In this document: positions 19,086 to 27,400 of the stretch, in pieces
How the letters are laid out: each line of letters opens with the position of its first letter
Position numbering within the stretch: position 1 is the stretch's first letter
NCBI RefSeq assembly: GCF_000060345.1
Contig: NC_008571.1
Location: forward strand, 1 to 64,000
Direction: 5' to 3'
DNA from: Christiangramia forsetii KT0803
Lineage (GTDB): Bacteria > Bacteroidota > Bacteroidia > Flavobacteriales > Flavobacteriaceae
Length of the DNA stretch: 64,000 nucleotides
Program-made: the position numbers and the translations under genes
The notes under the pieces: generated by a model
The model's input: only the letters and a program-made list of their open reading frames with translations
The model's database searches: none
What the model was told of the DNA's origin: nothing

Positions 19086-20918
19086 TCATCCCGCTATCTT
19101 ATTTTCTTCTTCTTTGATATCCTTAACGTAGTACATTTTTAAGATCCTTCCATTTTTGACTTCTACTTCCCCTCGATATTCACAATCAAATTTATCTTTG
19201 ATGAGATCATAGGTATTTTCAGAAATATTAATTTTGCCAATGTCTGAATGAGATTCCATACGGGCGGCAATATTTACCGTATCGCCCCATATGTCGTACG
19301 CAAACTTTTTGGTGCCTACAACACCGGCCACTACTGGACCTGAATTTAATCCCACCCTAACATCAAAATTTGCGTCATCATAAAGAGAATTTTCTTTGGT
19401 CTCTTTTACAAACTGAGTCATCTCAAAAGCGGCCATTAAAATTTTGTAGGCGTGATCCTGATTGGGAAAGGGAAGACCACTTGCCGCCATATAGCTGTCT
19501 CCAATAGTCTTTATTTTTTCAATATCATATTTCTCCATGATTTTGTCGAATTGAGAGAAATAATAGTCTATGGTTTTTATAAGTCTTTCCGGGGGAAGGT
19601 TTTCTGCAATGAGCGTAAATCTTTTAAAATCTGCAAACAGAACCGTAACCGATTCAAATTTTTTAGCTCTAACCTTTCCATTTTTCTTTAATTCCCTGGC
19701 AGTTTCTTCAGGAAGGATATTCAGTAGTAAAAGTTCAGACCGGTTTTTCTCTTTTTCAATAATGGCACTGGTTCTCTTGATAAACCGGTTTCTACGATAA
19801 AGTCCGAAAGCCAGGAGACAAACCAGAAAAGAAGCAACGGCAATGGAGATTACCACCAATTGTTGATTTTCTCTCTGTGCACTTAGCAAATCTACTTCTA
19901 TCTGCTTTTGTGCTACTTCATAATCTGCCCGGAGCCCGGCCATATTCTGAGCGGTAGAAACGTTGAGCACACTATCTCTATAAATAATATATTCTTTATA
20001 GAATTTATAAGCTTCAGGGATATTTCCGGTCTTTTCATAGATTTGCGCCAACCTTAAATTGGCTTCTCTGGTTTCATTTTTAAAGCCATAGGTTCTTGCC
20101 AAATCCCGACTTATGCTTGCAAATTCTATTGCAGTTGAGTCTTCATTTTTTTCTGTATAGATATCTGCCATTCCATTTAAAAATTCGCAAATCGGAGAAT
20201 AATCTTCTGCTTTTTCCAGAGCCTGTATGGCTTGTTGAATATTTTTTTCAGCTTCTTCATTTCTGCCTAGTTTGGCATAAGCAAGCCCTAAAGTTCCCGA
20301 ACAATACGCCAGGCCAAGATCAAAATTTATATTCTTAAAGATCTGTTCAGATTCTTCCAGATAGGATATGGCCATATCCATTTGATTATTCTTAAGATAT
20401 CCATCCCCTGCATTGAAGATTACTGAACCAAGCGTGAGGGAATCCTTTGTTTTTCTGAAAATTTCAATTGCTTCATTATAATAATTTAATGATCTCTGGT
20501 GGTTTTTAGTTAGGGAGTACACATCGCCAAGAGTGACTTTTATTAATCCCAGCTCTTTTTCATTTTTAGCTACTGAAGCTGCCTGAAAATAGCTTTCCAG
20601 AGCCTCAGTAAAATCACCTCGTGAAGCCAGCGCATTGCCTTTTTGTAAATATCCTGTATAGAAATAGCTTTGGGAATTCCTTTTTTTGGCAATCTCTAAA
20701 AGCTCCTCAGAAAATTTTAATTTCATATAAGGTGCTATTGAATTTTCTGAAAGGTCCTTTAGAATTTCTAAATTCTGTCTTGCTCTACTGCTGGAATTGT
20801 AGATTTTTTCAAGGCTGTCTGCTTTTGTTTGATTCTGTGAAAAACCTTTATTTACTGAATTGACAAGAAACAGTAACAGAAATAAAAATGTCCTGTATTT
20901 CAGCAAATGAATACGCAT
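19086..20918 (-). CDS. TPR-domain class III adenylate cyclase
   Basis: Layout: signal peptide (1-27), a run of about six TPR units (about 60-330), one membrane helix (about 350-371) and a cytoplasmic class III cyclase domain (about 420-600). Catalytic landmarks are VLFADFKRFT (first metal Asp), KIKTIGDSYMA (second metal Asp and the Lys contacting adenine), YDIWGDTVNIAARM (the Asp that selects ATP, and transition-state Asn and Arg). The Lys/Asp pair predicts ATP rather than GTP. The TPRs appear extracytoplasmic and may sense a protein or envelope ligand. A small secreted protein gene lies 24 bp upstream on the same strand. Confidence 0.88.
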   Translation of the reverse strand: MRIHLLKYRTFLFLLLFLVNSVNKGFSQNQTKADSLEKIYNSSSRARQNLEILKDLSENSIAPYMKLKFSEELLEIAKKRNSQSYFYTGYLQKGNALASRGDFTEALESYFQAASVAKNEKELGLIKVTLGDVYSLTKNHQRSLNYYNEAIEIFRKTKDSLTLGSVIFNAGDGYLKNNQMDMAISYLEESEQIFKNINFDLGLAYCSGTLGLAYAKLGRNEEAEKNIQQAIQALEKAEDYSPICEFLNGMADIYTEKNEDSTAIEFASISRDLARTYGFKNETREANLRLAQIYEKTGNIPEAYKFYKEYIIYRDSVLNVSTAQNMAGLRADYEVAQKQIEVDLLSAQRENQQLVVISIAVASFLVCLLAFGLYRRNRFIKRTSAIIEKEKNRSELLLLNILPEETARELKKNGKVRAKKFESVTVLFADFKRFTLIAENLPPERLIKTIDYYFSQFDKIMEKYDIEKIKTIGDSYMAASGLPFPNQDHAYKILMAAFEMTQFVKETKENSLYDDANFDVRVGLNSGPVVAGVVGTKKFAYDIWGDTVNIAARMESHSDIGKINISENTYDLIKDKFDCEYRGEVEVKNGRILKMYYVKDIKEEENKIAG

Positions 20919-20942
20919 ATTGTTTAAGTGGATATAAAATGA

Positions 20943-21413
20943 TTAATCCTGTGCTATTAGTTTGAGCTTGGGATCTATGGAATAACTTGTCCAGGTCCTG
21001 GAACCGCGCTTTCTTACCTCAAAATTTAAAGTATATTTTTCCTCATTTCCGGGTTCCCCATTTTGTACTCTTCCTACAATAACACCGGTGCCATTTTGCT
21101 CACTTATTCTCCCCGTTCCCAGTAGTTTAATTCCATTGTCGTGCTTAAATAATTTTATCCTTACCAGTCCTCCACTACCGGGTGTAGAATTACCTTGCCA
21201 GATTATTATATCGCCCATTTTCACATCAAGTGTGAAATCTTTATTTTTCGTTTCTGGTGGCTGTCCAAATGTAGCAGTGCTATCAACATTATTCTCATTG
21301 ATATTTTCAGTATCAACTTCAAGTTTTATCATTTTTTGATTCTGAGAGTGGGAATCCGCGCTAAATAATAATGCACCAATAAAAAGAAGGACAATTGTAG
21401 CTTTAATTTTCAT
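20943..21413 (-). CDS. Secreted protein of unknown function upstream of the TPR cyclase
   Basis: A signal peptide (about 1-24) precedes a 130-residue domain with short beta strands and Gly/Asn turns, for instance GDIIIWQGNSTPGSGGLV. It has no cysteine and no recognised domain. The cyclase start is 24 bp downstream of its stop, so the two are probably co-transcribed and this protein could be a periplasmic partner of the TPR sensor (inference). Confidence 0.6.
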   Translation of the reverse strand: MKIKATIVLLFIGALLFSADSHSQNQKMIKLEVDTENINENNVDSTATFGQPPETKNKDFTLDVKMGDIIIWQGNSTPGSGGLVRIKLFKHDNGIKLLGTGRISEQNGTGVIVGRVQNGEPGNEEKYTLNFEVRKRGSRTWTSYSIDPKLKLIAQD

Positions 21414-21663
21414 AATTATAATTTTGGTTAGTTTATAAGTAGATAAAATAAAGCTATTACTTAATTCAAAGTTGTGAGTGGGGAATGCCAGAACATAAAA
21501 TTACTTATATCAGGCTTTGCTAAGATAGTAAATAATTTTAACCAACTGTAAATTAGATGTTTGTATTTAGATAGCTAGAAAAAAGCATAAAAATTTAATC
21601 GGTATTAGCTTAGATTGAAGGTTTAAGAGCTATTCAGTTTAATTCATCCTGATATTTCTATTT

Positions 21664-22893
21664 TTGCAAATATTAGGAATATCAATAAGTTTGATTTTGG
21701 CCGGACTCATTAAATTTTTCAGGAACAATACCAGAGAAGTGGGTTTTGGATGGATGCTTACGTTTCTCTCCAGTTTCGGGCAAACCTTTCTTATTTCCAT
21801 CTACGTTCCTGAGATATTAAAGACCTTTGCTATTTCTAATGGTTTATTCGGTAGTATCTATGCCATTGCTACGGTCACTTCTTCAGTAATTATGCTTTCG
21901 GTAGGACATATGATAGATCATAAGCCAGTAAAAAAAATAACGGCACTTACTGTAGCCGGACTTGCGGTGTCTTCTTTTCTACTGGGAATTTCTCATTTGA
22001 GTATTGCGATTCTCATCATTGCCCTTATCGGATTAAGATTGACCGGCCAGGGACTAATGAGTCATATTAGCTTAACCGTTATGTCCCGGCATTATGAATT
22101 AGACCGGGGAAAAGCCTTAAGTATCGCGTCCCTTGGCTATGCCATTGGGGAGGCTATCTTTCCAATTTGTATTTCAAGCCTTATACTTTGGTATGATTAT
22201 GAGATCGCAGCGATGGCCAGTGCAGCCTTCCTGTTTTTATATTTGATCAGATTATATTTTTCAGATCTTACCCATTTTGATAAAGGTCTCGAATTGGCAA
22301 CAAAGCCTTCTGCTAAATCTTTGATGAAGGAATATAAAAGTCTCCTGAAGAAGAAGGCATTTTATATTCTTATGCCGGTAAGTTTTGCCCTTAGTTTTAC
22401 GATCACCGCAGTATTTTTTTACCAGTATGTTATAGTTGAAGATAATGGCTGGTCTGTTTCGCTTTATGCCAGTTTTTTTACCGTTTACGCCTTAACAAGG
22501 GTGGTGTTTTCAATTTACGGCGGTGTACTTGTGGATAAATATACCGGAAAACAAATGTTTCGCTTCTACCTGATCCCATTTACATTAGGATTACTTCCTT
22601 TTGCCTTTTCTGATAGTATTTTTGGAGCCCTGGTTTTTCTGATTCTTGCGGGCATTAGTGTTGGGATGGCTGGTACCGTGAAATCCGCAGTTCTGGCTGA
22701 AGTCTTCGGAACAGAAAAATTAGGAACCATAAGAAGTGTTTTTACCATGTTTATGGTGTTAAGTACTGCTTTGGGACCTCTGATTTTTGGAACACTGATG
22801 GATATGGGAACAGAATTTGGTTCTATATTATTGGTTACTGCCATAATTCTGGGACTTATTATTCTTAATGCCCAGCGTATTAGACGTATCTAA
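21664..22893 (+). CDS. MFS transporter
   Basis: A 12-helix major facilitator protein with REVGFGWMLTFLSSFGQTFLIS at its first helix, a short MIDHKPVKK loop after helix 2 and a VDKYTGKQ loop after helix 8. The annotated start is a TTG. No ATG lies in frame before 21754, and that one would start directly in the first helix, so the true N-terminus is uncertain (GTG 21739 is another option). The substrate is unknown; it resembles monocarboxylate/nitrate-type permeases only loosely. Confidence 0.75.
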   Translation: MQILGISISLILAGLIKFFRNNTREVGFGWMLTFLSSFGQTFLISIYVPEILKTFAISNGLFGSIYAIATVTSSVIMLSVGHMIDHKPVKKITALTVAGLAVSSFLLGISHLSIAILIIALIGLRLTGQGLMSHISLTVMSRHYELDRGKALSIASLGYAIGEAIFPICISSLILWYDYEIAAMASAAFLFLYLIRLYFSDLTHFDKGLELATKPSAKSLMKEYKSLLKKKAFYILMPVSFALSFTITAVFFYQYVIVEDNGWSVSLYASFFTVYALTRVVFSIYGGVLVDKYTGKQMFRFYLIPFTLGLLPFAFSDSIFGALVFLILAGISVGMAGTVKSAVLAEVFGTEKLGTIRSVFTMFMVLSTALGPLIFGTLMDMGTEFGSILLVTAIILGLIILNAQRIRRI

Positions 22894-22982
22894 ACTCTAG
22901 ATTATCTTCTCCCTTTGTTTTCATATGAAAATTTAAAGTAATTGATAATCAAATTATTATGAAATTTTGTTTGGAAAATCCG

Positions 22983-23021
22983 TAACTTATTGAGTGTATA
23001 AACCTTTAAATCAATAAGTTA
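22983..23021 (+). promoter_or_regulatory. Inverted repeat enclosing the start of the small secreted protein gene
   Basis: Arms TAACTTATTGA (22983-22993) and TCAATAAGTTA (23011-23021) are perfectly complementary over 11 bp with a 17-nt loop. The right arm covers the ribosome-binding region and the A of the ATG, so a leader transcript would fold over its own start. It may instead be a protein-binding site. Confidence 0.5.
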
Positions 23022-23389
23022 TGTTTATTGGAAAATTTTATAAAATAAGTATGTTGCTGTTAATTTTAATGAGCTTCTTTTCATTCGGATTAAATGCTCA
23101 GGTAAGAAAGGAACTGAAAATGACAAAAGCCGAAAAGGTTAAAACTTATGATGAAGTGGTTTCAGATCTACAAAAGAATAATAAAGAAGCAGCAAAACAG
23201 TTGGTAAGCTGGAAGACCGCAAAAAATTTCTTGTTAACTAAAGAAGGAAATTTCATTCCATATTATCCGTCCGGAAGTGGGATTAATCAGTCAGATAACC
23301 AGGTTTTATCTGCTACTCCGGTAAATTGTGCAAAAATTCCCTGTCCCGATATTTTTAAACCTGATGTCGTCTGCTGGGAATGTCACTGA
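23021..23389 (+). CDS. Small secreted protein with Cys-rich C-terminus
   Basis: The N-terminal 27 residues form a signal peptide ending in GLNAQ. The mature 95 residues are Lys-rich, then carry four Cys at the very end in a CxxxxC...CxxC-like order (NCAKIPCP and VCWECH). No family recognised. The final pattern could bind metal or form disulfides. The start codon lies in an inverted repeat, and a hairpin terminator follows. Confidence 0.6.
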   Translation: MFIGKFYKISMLLLILMSFFSFGLNAQVRKELKMTKAEKVKTYDEVVSDLQKNNKEAAKQLVSWKTAKNFLLTKEGNFIPYYPSGSGINQSDNQVLSATPVNCAKIPCPDIFKPDVVCWECH

Positions 23390-23475
23390 ATTATAAAGTG
23401 GCGAAGTACTTTTTCCAAGTTATGATGCTTCGTGATGTCCGTTATTGATTTCATTCAGTTTTATACTAATAATAT

Positions 23476-23514
23476 AAAGATAGCCACCCTGAATTTTCAT
23501 GAGTGACTATCTTT
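23476..23514. terminator. Bidirectional hairpin terminator
   Basis: AAAGATAGCCAC and GTGACTATCTTT pair over 12 bp with one wobble, around a 15-nt loop. It lies between the convergent small secreted protein gene and the PorP/SprF gene, with a weak T run on each side. Confidence 0.5.
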
Positions 23515-23535
23515 CCCTACTGTAATCGTTATTCC

Positions 23536-24471
23536 TTAAAATGAATTCAATGCATTTTTAGATTGAAAGGTTTCTTTGTTGAATTTGAACTTTATAACAA
23601 TTTCATGTGATCCATTATGATATTCAGCAAAATCGTTCGTAGCAAAGTCATACGAATACCCTAAGAATAATCCTTCCAGTATCTGAAATCCTGCATTCCC
23701 AATCATAGCTTCATCATACCTGTAACCCAGGCCAAGACTTAGCCTGTCAAACAATAAAAAGTTTGCATTGGCATTTAAGGTGATTGGATTTCCCTGAATC
23801 ACATTAGCCAGAATTGAAGGGCGAAAAGTAAGTGTCCTGTTTAGATCGAATTGATAACCTGCCAGTATATTATATTGAATTTTATCAGCTACGACGTTAC
23901 GAACTTCCTCATCATAAAAATCCTGCTTAAAAAAATTTGGAACTGAAATACCTGCGTACCAACTCTCTGATGAAACCATCAAACCAGCTCCTACTTTGGC
24001 GTAAAATTCATTACTTATATTATTTCTAGCTATATCACCTGGGTTTTCAAAATTTCCTTTGTTGAAATCAATATCTAATAAAGCTCCTCCGCCATTGATT
24101 CCCAGAGATATAATAGTGTTTTCACTAAGAGAAATGTTATAAGCATAAACTGCCGCAAAAGATTTGTAAGATGCCGGCCCAATCTTATCATTTACCAGAT
24201 TTAGGCCAAGACCCATTTTGTTGTTTGAAAGGGATGTTCCGTAAGACAGCCATTGGGATTCTGGGGCACCGTTTATCCCGGTCCACTGACTTCGAAACAT
24301 CCCTGTAATATTGCTATTTTCCAGTGTGCCTACATACGCAGGATTCACGTGCTGGAGATTGTACATATAGTTTGAATATTGAGGTTCTACCTGCGCATTC
24401 ATTGCGTAAAAATTTAAAATGAACAGGCCTATGATTAAGTGTTTTATATACAGTGATTTCATAATTTTCAT
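23536..24471 (-). CDS. PorP/SprF-family type IX secretion partner protein
   Basis: The signal peptide is followed by the PorP/SprF signature QYSNYMYNLQHVNPAYVG, then GINGAPESQWLSYG and repeated Gly-rich beta strands (MGLGLNLVND, LSLGLGYRYDEAMIG) typical of this outer-membrane barrel family. In Flavobacterium johnsoniae SprF is needed to export the adhesin SprB, and PorP/SprF proteins are usually encoded next to substrates with the gliding-motility-type C-terminal domain. Here the start lies 1 bp after the stop of such an adhesin gene, so the two are translationally coupled. Confidence 0.92.
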   Translation of the reverse strand: MKIMKSLYIKHLIIGLFILNFYAMNAQVEPQYSNYMYNLQHVNPAYVGTLENSNITGMFRSQWTGINGAPESQWLSYGTSLSNNKMGLGLNLVNDKIGPASYKSFAAVYAYNISLSENTIISLGINGGGALLDIDFNKGNFENPGDIARNNISNEFYAKVGAGLMVSSESWYAGISVPNFFKQDFYDEEVRNVVADKIQYNILAGYQFDLNRTLTFRPSILANVIQGNPITLNANANFLLFDRLSLGLGYRYDEAMIGNAGFQILEGLFLGYSYDFATNDFAEYHNGSHEIVIKFKFNKETFQSKNALNSF

Positions 24472-24472
24472 T

Positions 24473-27400
24473 TTATCTTATTACTTGAATCCATCCTTCC
24501 ATAAGCGGGGAGCCATCTCCCAGATCTAGAATATAGAAGTAAGTTCCATTCGGTATCTTTTTGTTATCTCCAACCGAAAATCCGGTATTAGAGGTTCCAT
24601 TCCACGTATTATTGTAGCCAGAGGTTTCAAAGACCTTATTACCGTGACGATTAAAAATCTTAAGGTTATTCTTTGGAAAGTTTTGGATACAGTTGATTGC
24701 AAACAAATCATTCATACCATCTCCGTTTGGAGAGAACTGATTGAAAACTCTAATGCAAAGAGGGTCTAATTGAACAATAGACATATTATCACTCTCCTTT
24801 TCATCATTTGGAGTAGAATTTCTGAGGAAAGCCATGTTTTCATAAATACCATTTTCCAATATTTCCAGCTTTACCACCAATTCAGCCATGGAATTCATTT
24901 CCAGGGTATCTATTTTCCATTCTCCCGTTATATGGTTATAAGTTCCATGAGTGGCGAGACTTTCAAGATGTTTAAATCCGCTTTGAATATTCTCCTGAAT
25001 AATAATATTACTGGCATCCAACTCTCCGTTATTAGCAACTTTAATAGTAAATGTGACCATTTGACCAATTGCTGGCGTCATAAGATCTACTGTTTTTAAC
25101 ACAGTAAGATTTGCGAACTTATCGCAATTCTCGTTATCAGGATTTGGATCGCAAGGATCTAATGGATCAGAACCACCATCCACTTCATCTCCATCATTGA
25201 TTCCATCATCATCAGTATCAGGATCGTTTGGATCGGTTCCAATATCATTTTCATCCTCATCATCAATCCCGTCATTATCCTGGTCGTTGTCTTCAGACTC
25301 ACAGTTTTCATTATCCGGGTTGGGGTCACAAGGATCTAGCGGATCAGAACCACCGTCTACTTCATCACCGTCATCAATTCCATCATCATCAGTATCAGGA
25401 TCGTTTGGATCGGTTCCAATATCGTTTTCATCCTCATCATCAATCCCGTCATTATCCTGGTCGTTGTCTTCAGACTCACAATTTTCATTATCTGGATTAG
25501 GATCGCAAGGATCTAACGGATTGGATCCGCTATTTACCTCATCACCATCATTGATTCCGTCCCCATCGGTATCTGGATTCGTAGGATCGGTATTAAGGTC
25601 GTTTTCCTCATCATTTGTAAGTCCGTCTTTATCCTGATCACAAGGTCCAGCAGTTGGATCCGGATCGCAAGGATCTAATGGGTCTGAACCATTATCAACC
25701 TCGTTACCATCATTAATTCCATCACCATCGGTATCCGGATCATTCGGATCTGTTCCGATATTGTCTTCCTCGTCATCATTTAAACCATCGCCATCTGAAT
25801 CATTCGGAGTAATTTCACAATTTTCATTATCGGGATTTGGGTCACAAGGATCTAGCGGATCTGAACCACCATCAACTTCATCACCGTCATCAATTCCATC
25901 ATCATCAGTATCAGGATTCGTAGGATCGGTATTGATGTTATTTTCTTCATCATTTGTAAGTCCGTCATTATCCTGATCACAAGGACCTGCAGTTGGATCT
26001 GGATCGCAAGGATTTAACGGATCTGAACCACCATCCACTTCATCGCCGTCATTAATTCCATCTCCATCAGTATCTGGATTCGTAGGATCGGTATTAAGGT
26101 CGTTTTCTTCATCATTGGTAAGTCCGTCGTTATCCTGGTCACAAGGTCCGGCAGTTGGATTAGGATCACAAGGATCAAGCGGATCGGATCCACCATCAAC
26201 TTCATCGCCGTCATTAATTCCATCATCATCAGTATCAGGATCGTTTGGATCGGTTCCAATATCGTTTTCATCCTCATCATCAATCCCGTCATTATCCTGG
26301 TCGTTGTCTTCAGACTCACAGTTTTCATTATCCGGATTTGGATCACAAGGATCAAGCGGATCAGAACCACCATCCACTTCATCACCGTCATTAATTCCGT
26401 CCCCATCGGTATCCGGATCATGTGGATCTGTCCCGATAGTATCTTCCTCGTCATCAGTTAAGCCATCGCCATCTGAATCATTCGGAGTAATTTCACAATT
26501 TTCATTATCGGGATTAGGATCGCAAGAATCTAACGGATCTGAACCACCATCAACTTCATCCCCGTCATTAATTCCATCCCCGTCGGTATCTGGATTCGTA
26601 GGATCGGTATTGATGTTATTTTCTTCATCATTTGTAAGTCCGTCATTATCCTGATCACAAGGACCTGCTGTTGGGTCTGGGTCACAAGGATCTAATGGAT
26701 CGGAACCTCCTTCAATTTCATCCCCATCATTGATTCCATCGCCGTCGGTATCCGGATTCGTAGGATCGGTATTGATGTTATTTTCTTCATCATTTGTAAG
26801 TCCGTCATTATCCTGGTCACAAGGACCTGCAGTTGGATCCGGATCACAAGGATCTAATGGGTCTGAACCATTATCAACCTCGTTACCATCATTAATTCCA
26901 TCGCCGTCGGTATCTGGATTGGTAGGATCGGTATTGATATCATTTTCCTTATCATTGGTGAGTCCATCATCATCCTGGTCACAAGGGCCTGTAGTTGGAT
27001 CCGGATCGCAAGGATCTAATGGATCTGAACCACCATCCACTTCATCTCCATCATTGATTCCATCATCATCAGTATCAGGATCGTTTGGATCGGTTCCAAT
27101 ATCATTTTCATCCTCATCATCAATCCCGTCATTATCCTGGTCGTTGTCTTCAGACTCACAGTTTTCATTATCCGGATTTGGGTCACAAGGATCTAACGGA
27201 TCTGAACCACCATCAACTTCATCCCCGTCATTAATTCCATCCCCGTCGGTATCTGGATTCGTAGGATCGGTATTGATGTTATTTTCTTCATCATTTGTAA
27301 GTCCGTCATTATCCTGATCACAAGGACCTGCAGTTGGATCTGGATCGCAGGGATCTAATGGATCTGAACCACCATCAACTTCATCCCCATCATTAATTCC

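Noticed and set aside
21664-21753. Possible frameshift at the 5' end of the MFS gene
   Set aside because: The frame stays open from TTG 21664 and no competing frame continues the protein upstream, so an uncommon start is simpler.
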